15,815 nucleotides of DNA from Bacilli bacterium (lineage in GTDB: Bacteria > Bacillota_I > Bacilli_A > RF39 > UBA660). The stretch is taken from positions 1 through 15,815 of the forward strand of contig JAFWJL010000006.1 in NCBI GenBank assembly GCA_017511605.1. The letters run 5' to 3'. The translations under genes and the position numbers were made by a program. Shown here one piece after another: positions 1 through 7,747 of the stretch. A model generated the notes under the pieces. The model searched no databases and was not told the DNA's origin. It saw nothing but the letters and a program-made list of their open reading frames with translations. Positions within the stretch are counted from its first letter, which is position 1; each line of letters starts with the position of its first letter.

Positions 1-590
1 AATAATGGTTATGAGTATGATGAAAATGGACAAATAAAATTAGGCCAATGGATATCCAACCAAAGAAAAAGCGTTTCCCCAGAAAGTGAGCAAGGCCAAT
101 TACTACTGCAAATAGGAATGCGATTTGAAAGAAAAAAAACATTACCACTAACATGGGAAGAAATGTATGAATACGCAAAGATATATTATGAAAAACATAA
201 AAATTTAGAAGTGCCAGTTACATTCAAAACAAATAATGGTTATGAGTATGATGAAAATGGACAAATAAAATTAGGCCAATGGATAGGCCATCAAAGACAT
301 AGAGTTTTCCCAGAAAGTGATCAAGGTAAATTACTACTGCAAATAGGAATGCGATTTGAAAGAAAAAGATTAACATGGGAAGAAACTTATGAATACGCAA
401 AGATATATTATGAAAAGCACAAAAATTTAGAAGTGCCAAGAAAGTTTAAAACAAATAATGGTTATGAGTATGATGAAAATGGACAAATAAATTTAGGGCA
501 ATGGATAGGCCAACAAAGACAAAAAGTTTCCCCAGAAAGTGATCAAGGTAAATTACTACTCAAAATAGGAATGCGCTTTGGAAAAAAGAA
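1..590 (+). repeat. Tandem coding repeats of about 231 and 222 bp
   Basis: Near-identical units begin at 1, 232 and 454, each opening with AATAATGGTTATGAGTATGA. The first unit is 231 bp and the second 222 bp. The 9-bp difference is an in-frame change of three codons between the MRFERK and LTWEE segments. The third copy is partial, because the protein ends after its MRF motif. High DNA-level identity implies recent duplication or ongoing gene conversion. Confidence 0.85.
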
Positions 591-696
591 TACTCAAAAT
601 AATAATAAAGATTTATTAATAATGCTTGATGAAAGATCTAAAAATAATGAAGAACAACAAGATTATAGCAATACAGAAGAAAATAAAAATATGTAG
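1..696 (+). CDS. Helicase-associated (HA) repeat protein, 5' end outside window
   Basis: The reading frame is open from the first base, so this is the C-terminal part of a longer protein. The ATG at 118 is internal to a repeat and is not a convincing start. The visible 231 residues hold about two and a half tandem repeats of 74-77 residues. Each has the signature of the helicase-associated (HA) domain: a Trp and Tyr helix (WEE..YEYAKIYYEKHKNLEVP), then NNGYEYDENGQ, LGQWI..QR, and a closing IGMRF. In known proteins HA domains occur in strings, alone or behind a superfamily 2 helicase, and are thought to bind nucleic acid. No helicase motif is visible here, but one could lie upstream. The tail (about 35 residues) is Asn/Lys/Glu-rich and looks disordered. 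It occupies the place upstream of noc where many Bacillota have rsmG. Family assignment is fairly sure; function is not. Confidence 0.75.
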   Translation, partial: NNGYEYDENGQIKLGQWISNQRKSVSPESEQGQLLLQIGMRFERKKTLPLTWEEMYEYAKIYYEKHKNLEVPVTFKTNNGYEYDENGQIKLGQWIGHQRHRVFPESDQGKLLLQIGMRFERKRLTWEETYEYAKIYYEKHKNLEVPRKFKTNNGYEYDENGQINLGQWIGQQRQKVSPESDQGKLLLKIGMRFGKKNTQNNNKDLLIMLDERSKNNEEQQDYSNTEENKNM

Positions 697-712
697 AAAT
701 ACATATTTTTTT
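685..712 (+). terminator. Intrinsic terminator of the HA-repeat gene
   Basis: A perfect stem (ATATGTA at 689-695 with TACATAT at 700-706) with a GAAA tetraloop is followed by a T run. A-T pairs can extend it outward. The TAG stop codon (694-696) lies inside the hairpin. Confidence 0.8.
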
Positions 713-714
713 AG

Positions 715-743
715 TTGAAAGAAAACTTCTTTTCGTGTATAAT
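715..743 (+). promoter_or_regulatory. Sigma-A-type promoter of the noc-like gene
   Basis: TTGAAA (715-720), a 17-nt spacer and TATAAT (738-743) form a near-consensus promoter. The predicted start is near 750, about 37 nt before the ATG. Confidence 0.8.
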
Positions 744-786
744 GCTAATATAGGGTTAATAAGAAGAATAGGAAGAGGGGAATTTT

Positions 787-2064
787 ATGTATCCGGACGA
801 CAAAGATGAAGTTGTACAAATTTATTTAGATGATATTATTCCAAACAGATTTCAACCTCGTGAAGTATTTGATGAAAAAGCATTAAAAGAATTAGCTGTA
901 TCAATCAAAGAACACGGTGTAATTCAACCAATTATTGTTAGAAATGTTAATGGAAAATATGAAATAATTGCCGGTGAAAGAAGATATAAAGCTAGTGCTT
1001 TAGCTGGTCTTACTAAAATTCCTGCGATTATTAGAGATTTAGATGATAAAGAAAGCTCTAAAGTAGCTTTACTAGAAAATTTACAAAGAAAGAATTTAAA
1101 TCCTATAGAAGAAGCAAGAACTTATCAAAAGATTCTTGAATTAGATCAAATGACTCAAGAAGAATTAGCAAAAACAATGGGTAAAAGTCAATCAGCAGTA
1201 GCTAATAAAATAAGACTTCTATCATTATCTGAAGATGTTCAAGATTCATTATTAAAAGAAGAAATATCAGAGCGTCACGCAAGAGCTTTAATAAATATAC
1301 CTGATGCAAAAAAACAAAAAGAAATGTTAAAAAAAGTAATTGCAGAAAAGATGAGTGTTAGATTATTAGAAGAGGAAATAAAAAAGATGTATCCAAAAGA
1401 AGATGAAGAAGAAACAGTAGAAGAAGAAGCAAAGGAAGAACCAAAAGAAGAAGTAGTAGCTTCTACAGATACATTTATAAATACAAATCCATTAAAACCA
1501 ACAACAGAAGTAGAGGATGAATCAAATTATGGAAAAGTAGTTATAGCACCACCAGAAGGTGAAGCAGCTCCTCATGAAAATAAATTTATTAATTATGGTG
1601 AAATTGGTAAAGAAGAAGCAGAAGAAACACAAGAAGAACCATTACCAGCACCAACAATGTCAGTAGATATAAATGAAGTTAAGAAAAATACAGAAGATAT
1701 AAATAACAACAACAGTGGTGGAACTTCATTAGATACACTATTAAATATTGGAAATCCGATGTATTCTAACAAAGATGAAGAATATATTACACCAGCAGAA
1801 AAAATAGTAAAAGCTAATGAAATAGATGATGACGATGACGAAGAAGGAGTATCTGATTACTTTAAAATGCCAGAACAATTTACTTCATTAGAAATTAATC
1901 CAGTTATTTCTACTCCAGAAAAAGAAAAATACACAGTAGAAGAAGCAGTAGAAGAATTAAAGAAAACTATTGATAAATTAAAAGAAAAAGGCATTAAAAT
2001 TGATATGAATGAAATGAATTTTGATAAATCATATCAAATAATAGTTAAAATAGATAAAGAGTAG
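787..2064 (+). CDS. noc: Noc-like nucleoid occlusion protein (ParB family) with long acidic linker
   Basis: A ParB/Noc-family CTPase clamp, 425 residues against roughly 280 for Bacillus Noc. The N-terminal nucleotide domain (about 8-115) has NRFQPR (20-25), GERR (63-66) and ENLQRKNLNPIEEA (97-110). The HTH domain (about 120-200) contains GKSQSAVANK. The residues that separate Noc from ParB read Q135, K141, S146, R163, Noc-like at three of four. Residues 201-380 are a Glu/Asp-rich, low-complexity linker. Residues 380-425 look like the usual C-terminal dimerisation domain. The start is fixed: an in-frame TAG lies at 769-771, and the SD-like AGAGGGG is at 774-780. There is therefore no room for the N-terminal amphipathic membrane-targeting helix of Bacillus Noc. 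The ParA-stimulating LGRGL motif is also absent. It sits directly before soj-parB, as noc does in Bacillus. Role by homology: binding its own DNA sites and keeping septa off the nucleoid. Confidence 0.85.
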   Translation: MYPDDKDEVVQIYLDDIIPNRFQPREVFDEKALKELAVSIKEHGVIQPIIVRNVNGKYEIIAGERRYKASALAGLTKIPAIIRDLDDKESSKVALLENLQRKNLNPIEEARTYQKILELDQMTQEELAKTMGKSQSAVANKIRLLSLSEDVQDSLLKEEISERHARALINIPDAKKQKEMLKKVIAEKMSVRLLEEEIKKMYPKEDEEETVEEEAKEEPKEEVVASTDTFINTNPLKPTTEVEDESNYGKVVIAPPEGEAAPHENKFINYGEIGKEEAEETQEEPLPAPTMSVDINEVKKNTEDINNNNSGGTSLDTLLNIGNPMYSNKDEEYITPAEKIVKANEIDDDDDEEGVSDYFKMPEQFTSLEINPVISTPEKEKYTVEEAVEELKKTIDKLKEKGIKIDMNEMNFDKSYQIIVKIDKE

Positions 2065-2084
2065 ATTAAAATCTACTTTTTTTT
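2056..2084 (+). terminator. Intrinsic terminator after the noc-like gene
   Basis: The stem GTAGAT (2061-2066) pairs with ATCTAC (2071-2076) around a TAAA loop, extended by A-T pairs and followed by a T8 run. The TAG stop codon (2062-2064) is part of the 5' arm. Confidence 0.8.
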
Positions 2085-2094
2085 ATTAAAAATA

Positions 2095-2123
2095 TTTAAA
2101 AAAAACTTATTATTTGATACAAT
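2095..2123 (+). promoter_or_regulatory. Promoter of the soj-parB-mscS-DUF951-abgT operon
   Basis: TTTAAA (2095-2100), a 17-nt spacer and TACAAT (2118-2123), with an extended -10 (TGA just before it). It lies between the noc terminator and the soj start, so noc and soj appear to be transcribed separately. Confidence 0.65.
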
Positions 2124-2154
2124 ATTAGTAATATGGAAAATGGGTGATTATTAG

Positions 2155-2940
2155 ATGGGAAAGATTATATCTTTAGTAAATCAAAAGGGTGGAGTTGGAA
2201 AGACTACCACTAGTATCAATCTTTCTGCATCATTAGCAGTATTAGGAAAAAAAGTATTATTAATAGACTTAGATCCACAAGGAAATACAACTACTGGTGT
2301 AGGAATTAATAAAGGTGAAATAGAAAGAAGTATTTATAATGTTTTAGTTGGTGAATGTAAAATCACAGAGGCAACATTAAAAACTAAATATAAAGATTTC
2401 TATATAGTGCCTTCTTCAATTAATATGGCTGGTCTAGGAACAGAATTATTAGAAAAATCAAGAAATGAACAAGGATTCAATTATAGCGAACAATTAAAGA
2501 ATAGTTTAGTAGATATCAAAGATAGCTTTGATTTTATAATTATTGATTGTCCACCATCACTAGATATTATTATTACAAATGCTTTAGTGGCATCTAATTC
2601 AGTAATAATACCAGTACAATGTGAATTCTTTGCACTAGAAGGAATAACTCAATTATTAAGAACAATAATGTTAGCACAAAAGAGTTTAAATCCTACACTT
2701 GATATTGAAGGTGTACTATTAACTATGTATGATGCAAGAACTAATTTAGGACTTGAAGTAGTTGAAGATATTAGAAAATTCTTCAAAGAAAAAGTATATA
2801 ACACAATAATTCCAAGATTAGTAAGATTAACAGAGGCTCCATCACATGGAGAACCTATAATAGCATATGATCCAAAAAGTAGAGGATCTGAAGCATATAT
2901 AAATTTAGCTAAGGAAGTGATTGAAAGAAATGGAAAATAA
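2155..2940 (+). CDS. soj: Chromosome partitioning ATPase Soj/ParA
   Basis: A ParA/MinD-superfamily P-loop ATPase of 261 residues, the usual length for chromosomal Soj. Visible motifs are the deviant Walker A KGGVGKTT (11-18, with the signature Lys11), the switch region DLDPQGNTT (38-46) and Walker B FIIIDCPPS (127-135). ATP-bound Soj dimerises on non-specific DNA, is driven off by ParB at parS, and in Bacillus also regulates DnaA. There is no N-terminal HTH, so it is a chromosomal-type (type Ib-like) rather than a plasmid type Ia ParA. The SD-like GGGTGAT (2142-2148) precedes the ATG. The next gene overlaps its 3' end, so translation is probably coupled. Identification is secure. Confidence 0.95.
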   Translation: MGKIISLVNQKGGVGKTTTSINLSASLAVLGKKVLLIDLDPQGNTTTGVGINKGEIERSIYNVLVGECKITEATLKTKYKDFYIVPSSINMAGLGTELLEKSRNEQGFNYSEQLKNSLVDIKDSFDFIIIDCPPSLDIIITNALVASNSVIIPVQCEFFALEGITQLLRTIMLAQKSLNPTLDIEGVLLTMYDARTNLGLEVVEDIRKFFKEKVYNTIIPRLVRLTEAPSHGEPIIAYDPKSRGSEAYINLAKEVIERNGK

Positions 2941-3841
2941 TAATTTTCAAGAATCAGGAATACCTAGAAGAAGAGCTCTAGGAAGAGGACTAGAAGAACT
3001 ATTTAATAATGAAGTACTAGATTATAGTGCTGTAGAAAAGAAAATAGTAAATGAAACACCTAAAGAAGAAATAGTAAATGTTAGATTAGATGAATTAAGA
3101 TCTAATCCATACCAACCACGTAAAGTATTTGATGAAGAAGCATTAAAAGAATTAGCAGATTCTATTAAAGAACATGGCGTATTCCAACCAATTATTGTTA
3201 AAAAATCAATTAAAGGCTATGAAATAATTGCTGGTGAAAGACGTGTTAAAGCATCTCGTCTAGCAGGACTTACAGAAATTCCAGCAATCATTAGAGATTT
3301 TAATGATCAAGAAATGATGGAAATTGCTCTTTTAGAAAACCTACAAAGAGAAAACTTAAATGCCATAGAAGAAGCTACTGCATATAAGAAATTACAAGAA
3401 ACATTAGCTGTAACACAAGAAGAATTAGCTAAAAGATTAGGTAAAAGTAGAAGCCATATTACTAATATGATTGGTATTTTATCATTACCACAAAACATTC
3501 AAGATGAAATAAGTAAGAATAATGTTAGTATGGGTCACGCTAGAGTATTATCTAAATTAAGTGATGAATCTCAACAACAAACATTATTAGATAAAATAAT
3601 AAACGAAGGAATAAGTGTAAGAGAATTAGAAAACTTAACACAATCTCCAGAAGTAAAAAAAGTAAATCCTCAAGTTAAAAAAACTATTCAAAATACAGAA
3701 TATTTATATTTACAAGAGGAATTAAGTGAAAAATTAGGAACAAAAGTAGTTATTAAAAAGAATAAAATAGAAATTAGTTTTGTAAATAATAATGATTTAA
3801 ATAGATTGTTAGAATATATGAATATAGAGGTTGAAAAATAA
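2930..3841 (+). CDS. parB: Chromosome partitioning protein ParB/Spo0J
   Basis: A ParB CTPase clamp of 303 residues. The N-terminus carries the ParA-stimulating motif LGRGLEELF (17-25). The nucleotide domain has NPYQPR, GERR (102-105) and ENLQRENLNAIEEA (136-149). The HTH has GKSRSHITNM, with R174 and G202 at the two most telling specificity positions, ParB-like and unlike the neighbouring Noc. The C-terminus (about 255-303) is the dimerisation domain. It loads at parS, slides as a clamp, stimulates Soj and recruits SMC. Start choice is uncertain. ATG at 2930 is used here, but AAGGA at 2911-2915 sits at a better distance from an in-frame TTG at 2921, which would add three residues. Either start overlaps soj. 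Confidence 0.93.
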   Translation: MENNNFQESGIPRRRALGRGLEELFNNEVLDYSAVEKKIVNETPKEEIVNVRLDELRSNPYQPRKVFDEEALKELADSIKEHGVFQPIIVKKSIKGYEIIAGERRVKASRLAGLTEIPAIIRDFNDQEMMEIALLENLQRENLNAIEEATAYKKLQETLAVTQEELAKRLGKSRSHITNMIGILSLPQNIQDEISKNNVSMGHARVLSKLSDESQQQTLLDKIINEGISVRELENLTQSPEVKKVNPQVKKTIQNTEYLYLQEELSEKLGTKVVIKKNKIEISFVNNNDLNRLLEYMNIEVEK

Positions 3842-4656
3842 TGAAAATAGATTTATTAGGTTATACAATTAATTTAAAATTCATTATTCTACCAATAGTA
3901 TATATAACAATAGGTATGATTGTATTTGCTATTATAAAAAAAATAGTAGTAAATGCTACTACAAAGAATAAAGTATTAAAGGTAGCTCAAAAGCAAAGAG
4001 TAAAAACACTTTCAACAGTAATACTAAATATTATTAAATATACTATAGTAATCCTAGTAATATTAGCTATTGCATCATTATTTGGATTTAAAGTTGGATC
4101 CATTTTGGCAGGACTAGGTATAGGAACAGCACTAATTGGGCTTGCTCTTCAAGACTTAGCTAAGGATATAATAGCAGGATTTTCAATAATAACAGAAGGA
4201 GAATATGAAATAGGAGACACTATTGAAGTAGATGGATTTATGGGGGAAGTAACATTTATTGGCCTAAGAACAACAAGAATTCGTAACTTCAAAGGAGCAA
4301 CTAAAATAATAGGTAACCATTATATGGATAACGTAATAAATTATAGTGTTAATAATTCTCTAGCAGTAGTTGATGTATCAATAGCTTATGAAACAAATGA
4401 AAAATTAATTGAAGATACATTTAATAACCTATTTAAAGAATTAAATAAAAAATTAGAATATGCTACAAAAGATATAGAAGTATGGGGAGTAAACGATTTA
4501 TCAGACTCTGCTGTAATATATAGAGTTGTGGTAGAAACAAAACCTATGAAACATATAGCAACAGAAAGAATATTAAGAAAAGAGATAAAACAAGCATTTG
4601 ATAAAGTAGGTATTAAAATACCATATACTCAGATAGAGGTGCATAATGGAAAATAA
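3841..4656 (+). CDS. Small-conductance mechanosensitive channel, MscS family
   Basis: An MscS-type channel of 271 residues, close to the core E. coli MscS length. Hydrophobic segments lie at about 12-34, 59-81 and 86-115. The third is the Gly/Ala-rich pore helix (GLGIGTALIGLALQDLAKDI), followed by the conserved beta domain (GEYEIGDTIEVDGFMGEV, LRTTRIRNF, IGNHYMDNVINYS). It should gate open under membrane tension and release solutes on hypo-osmotic shock. Its ATG overlaps the parB stop by one base (TAATG), so the two are translationally coupled. An mscS gene next to parB is common in Bacillota, with no established partitioning role. Family identification is firm. Confidence 0.92.
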   Translation: MKIDLLGYTINLKFIILPIVYITIGMIVFAIIKKIVVNATTKNKVLKVAQKQRVKTLSTVILNIIKYTIVILVILAIASLFGFKVGSILAGLGIGTALIGLALQDLAKDIIAGFSIITEGEYEIGDTIEVDGFMGEVTFIGLRTTRIRNFKGATKIIGNHYMDNVINYSVNNSLAVVDVSIAYETNEKLIEDTFNNLFKELNKKLEYATKDIEVWGVNDLSDSAVIYRVVVETKPMKHIATERILRKEIKQAFDKVGIKIPYTQIEVHNGK

Positions 4657-4834
4657 AGAATATAAATTAGGTTCTATTGTAATAATGAAAAAACAACACC
4701 CTTGCGGTACAAACGAATGGGAAATAGTAAGATTAGGTGCAGATATTAAAATAAAATGTATTAACTGTGGAAGAACAGTATTATTACCTAGAATAGAATT
4801 TAATAAGAAACTAAAAAAGATAGAAAGGGTATAA
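4646..4834 (+). CDS. DUF951 small zinc-ribbon-like protein (YyzM-like)
   Basis: A 62-residue protein matching the DUF951 family in sequence and position. The pattern HPCG..EWEI.R.GADIKIKC..CGR.V.LPR.EF is clear. His18, Cys20, Cys38 and Cys41 could bind a metal, and the C38-x2-C41 knuckle is typical. Family members are short, basic and widespread next to parB/mscS/ychF in Bacillota. A role in nucleic-acid binding is often supposed but not shown. It overlaps the end of mscS by 11 bases, and an AGGTG SD lies in the mscS coding sequence. The next start follows its stop by one base, so it is in the middle of the operon. Confidence 0.88.
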   Translation: MENKEYKLGSIVIMKKQHPCGTNEWEIVRLGADIKIKCINCGRTVLLPRIEFNKKLKKIERV

Positions 4835-4835
4835 T

Positions 4836-6431
4836 ATGGACGGAAAAAGAAAATTAAAATTAAAAAAGTTTTATTGGCATCCAGTTACAGCTATAATGAT
4901 AATGGCTATTGCTGTTGTATTACTAAGTGGTTTATTAAGCCTATTCCAAATGCAAGCTACATATAATGTAGTTAATGTAAATACAAAAGAATTGGAACCA
5001 ACATTAGTAACAGTAGAAAACTTACTATCTTTTGATGGATTAAAGTTTTTTATAAGTAATGCATCTAAAAACTTTTTAAGTTTTGCTCCATTAGGAACAC
5101 TAATAATTTCATTATTAGGATTAACTATAGCAGAAGGATCAGGTTTTATTGAAACATTAACAAAAAGACATCTAAGTAAGATACCAAAAGAAATATTTAC
5201 ATTTATAATAATTTTTTTAGCCACAATATCTTCACTTATTAATGAAGTTGGTTATGCAATACTAATACCTTTAGTGGCACTAATATACTTTATTAATAAT
5301 AGAAATCCAATACTAGGAATAGTAACAGCATTTTGCGGTGTTTCATTTGGATATGGAGTATCAGTATTTGTAGGTTCAATGGAAGTATCTCTAATGAATT
5401 ATACAAAAACAGCTGCAATCTTAGTAGATGAAACAAGTCATATTGCTTTAACATCAAACCTAATATTTATATTAGCAGCAAGCGTTATACTATCAATAGT
5501 TGGTACAATAGTAATAGAAAAAATAATTGCTCCTAAAATTGGTAAATATAAAAAGGATGAAGAATTTGCTAAGACAGAACAATATTCAACAGTAATTGCT
5601 GAGGATGAAGAACAAAGAATATTAGAAAAAGATAAATATGAAAATAGAGGTTTACGTGCAGCACTAATAGTAACAATTATTATTTTATTAGTATTTATAT
5701 ATTCATTAATACCAAATCTTCCAGGTTCTGGAATGCTTTTAGATATGAAAGAAAAAGCTTATGTATATCAATTGTTTGGTGATAACTCATATTTTCAAGA
5801 TGGATTTACTTTCTTAGTATCACTAGTATTTATTCTTTCAGGAGTAGCATATGGTTTTGCTTCTAAATCAATAAAAAATTATAAACAATTAATCGAAAAT
5901 GCAGGTAAGAAATTTTCATCTGTGGGATCAGTACTTATATTAATATTTGTAGCTAGTCAATTTATTGCATTATTTAGAAAAAGTAATATTGGTCTTGTAA
6001 TAACTTCTTGGTTAGCATCATTATTAAAAAGTATGAATCTAACTGGAATACCACTAATTCTAGTAGCATTATTATTAATAGGTATATCAAATCTATTCTT
6101 AACAAGTCCTGCTAGCAAGTGGATGATATTTTCACCAGTAGTAGTACCAATGTTTATGCAATCAAATATATCTCCACAATTTGCTCAAATAGTAATGAGA
6201 GCCGGAGATTCAATGACTAAAGGATTCACTCCAATATTAGCATCATTTGTTATATACATAGGATATTTAAATGTATATAATTTAAAGAAAGAACATCCAT
6301 ATAGTATAAGAAAATCACTTCAAATGATTACACCATATTTCTTAATAATAGCTGCTACATGGATATTATTAATAATTGGATGGTATCTAATAGGTTTACC
6401 AATAGGACCTGGAGTAGGACCTACATTATAG
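4836..6431 (+). CDS. AbgT-family transporter
   Basis: A polytopic membrane protein of 531 residues with about 10-12 hydrophobic segments, matching the AbgT family (AbgT, MtrF, YdaH). The N-terminal WHPVTAIMIMA, the re-entrant-loop region around SLINEVGYA, the SPASKWMIFSPVVVPMFM segment and the R455-x-G-D458-S459 ... FTP motif are all characteristic. E. coli AbgT imports p-aminobenzoyl-glutamate. MtrF and YdaH have been reported to export sulfonamides or p-aminobenzoate in a proton-dependent way. The substrate here cannot be read from sequence. It starts one base after the DUF951 stop and ends the operon at a strong terminator. It is not a usual member of the parAB neighbourhood. Confidence 0.88.
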   Translation: MDGKRKLKLKKFYWHPVTAIMIMAIAVVLLSGLLSLFQMQATYNVVNVNTKELEPTLVTVENLLSFDGLKFFISNASKNFLSFAPLGTLIISLLGLTIAEGSGFIETLTKRHLSKIPKEIFTFIIIFLATISSLINEVGYAILIPLVALIYFINNRNPILGIVTAFCGVSFGYGVSVFVGSMEVSLMNYTKTAAILVDETSHIALTSNLIFILAASVILSIVGTIVIEKIIAPKIGKYKKDEEFAKTEQYSTVIAEDEEQRILEKDKYENRGLRAALIVTIIILLVFIYSLIPNLPGSGMLLDMKEKAYVYQLFGDNSYFQDGFTFLVSLVFILSGVAYGFASKSIKNYKQLIENAGKKFSSVGSVLILIFVASQFIALFRKSNIGLVITSWLASLLKSMNLTGIPLILVALLLIGISNLFLTSPASKWMIFSPVVVPMFMQSNISPQFAQIVMRAGDSMTKGFTPILASFVIYIGYLNVYNLKKEHPYSIRKSLQMITPYFLIIAATWILLIIGWYLIGLPIGPGVGPTL

Positions 6432-6435
6432 TAAG

Positions 6436-6465
6436 AAAAAAAGAAAGTAAAACTTTCTTTTTTGT
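6436..6465 (+). terminator. Operon terminator after abgT-like gene
   Basis: A stem of about 12 bp (AAAAAGAAAGT with ACTTTCTTTTT) with a 3-nt loop at 6449-6451 ends in a T run. It closes the soj-to-abgT operon. Confidence 0.8.
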
Positions 6466-6494
6466 TTGACAATAAAAACATAAAAATATATTAT
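6466..6494 (+). promoter_or_regulatory. Promoter of the transglutaminase-fold gene
   Basis: Consensus TTGACA (6466-6471), a 17-nt spacer and TATTAT (6489-6494), abutting the previous terminator. The predicted start is near 6500, about 20 nt before the ATG. Confidence 0.75.
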
Positions 6495-6520
6495 ATTAAG
6501 TTATAGGAAGGAACCAACAA

Positions 6521-7747
6521 ATGAAAGAAAAAGAATATCTAAAGAAAATAAACAAATTAGTAAAAAGCTATATTTCATGTAGAATAATAGAAGAAAGAAG
6601 AACAAAACAGCATTTAGATATAATACTACCATTTGCATTAATGCTACATGAGGATGAAACAAAAAGTATATCAAATGAAATTTATGAATTAAGAAGTCAA
6701 TCAAATATTGCCCCTATATTTAATTTATTAGAGAACTATACAAATTTAGTTTTAAAAGATATAGATGAAATGGATTATGAACAATTAAAAGAATTAGAAT
6801 TTTCTGAAGTAACAACTAATAAAGTTAGCAAAATGACATCTATATCAAATACAATTAAAGTATTTTTTCTAATGAATCTAAATATGCCAGGAAAAAAAGA
6901 ATATCCTGAAATATATGAATGCCAAGATGCTATTCTAGAAGAATACAAAAAATTAGCATATGAATTAAATATAAATACAGGATTAGATCTATCACACTTT
7001 TATACATTTCTATTATGGAACGGATATTTTTCCCCTACTAAACAACATTCATACCAACTAAGAGATAGAATAACTAGTCATCCAACATTTGAAGTGTTTC
7101 AAGGTAAAGGAGTATGTCTAAATTATGCTGAATTATTAAAAGATTTTTTAAATAAATGTGGAAAAGAAGCAAAATTGGTTAATTGTCTTGCTACTAGGGA
7201 AAATCTACAACCTGATCCAGATAGAAAAAAAATAAATACAATTAAAAGAAATGTTGATATAACTCAAAAAGAACAATTTAAAAGCAATATTCTTTTATTA
7301 GCAGCAAGTCCTTTAGTTAAAAAAATTGGAAATCATGCAATAACACTAGTAGGCGATGAAGAAAAGACATTTTATTATGATCCAACCAATATATTCACAT
7401 TAAATCCAGCTGGAAATCAAAAAGCAGTTATAATAAATGGAAAAGGTCATCTTGATATAAAACTAGGACTATCTTTGAACAATCATAGTAAGTATAAACT
7501 AGAACAATTAAAAGATTATTTAGCTGATTTAGCTCTTGAAAATCAGGTAAATGAAGTATTTACAAAAGAAGAAGTTAATGGGACATATGACACAGTACTT
7601 TCTAAGGCGAAGGATAATTCTAGTTTACTAGATGATGCATATGATGAAATAAAACCAAGAATTATAAAAATAAATGAAGAAATAGACAAGCATATTGATG
7701 ATCTAAGAGTTAGTTTCACTAAAAAGAAAACTAAAAAAGAAGCATAA
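6521..7747 (+). CDS. Transglutaminase-like / cysteine-peptidase-fold protein, function unknown
   Basis: A 408-residue protein with no signal peptide and no membrane segment, so cytoplasmic. The central part shows the order expected for a transglutaminase-like Cys-His-Asp triad: GKGVCLNYAELLKDF (Cys199 at a helix start after a Gly-rich turn), GNHAITLV (His272 starting a strand) and FYYDPTN (Asp287). The first 150 residues are mostly helical and charged, with no motif I recognise. The tail (about 325-408) looks like a charged helix ending in a Lys-rich stretch. Family proteins may be proteases, amidases or inactive scaffolds, and substrates cannot be guessed. It is a single-gene unit with its own near-consensus promoter and SD AGGAAGGA (6505-6512). 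It shares its terminator with the converging gene. The fold call is moderate; any biological role is unknown. Confidence 0.65.
   Translation: MKEKEYLKKINKLVKSYISCRIIEERRTKQHLDIILPFALMLHEDETKSISNEIYELRSQSNIAPIFNLLENYTNLVLKDIDEMDYEQLKELEFSEVTTNKVSKMTSISNTIKVFFLMNLNMPGKKEYPEIYECQDAILEEYKKLAYELNINTGLDLSHFYTFLLWNGYFSPTKQHSYQLRDRITSHPTFEVFQGKGVCLNYAELLKDFLNKCGKEAKLVNCLATRENLQPDPDRKKINTIKRNVDITQKEQFKSNILLLAASPLVKKIGNHAITLVGDEEKTFYYDPTNIFTLNPAGNQKAVIINGKGHLDIKLGLSLNNHSKYKLEQLKDYLADLALENQVNEVFTKEEVNGTYDTVLSKAKDNSSLLDDAYDEIKPRIIKINEEIDKHIDDLRVSFTKKKTKKEA

Noticed and set aside
787..6431. Noc-binding sites of the type ATTTCCCGGGAAAT
   Set aside because: No CCCGGG core was found anywhere in the window.
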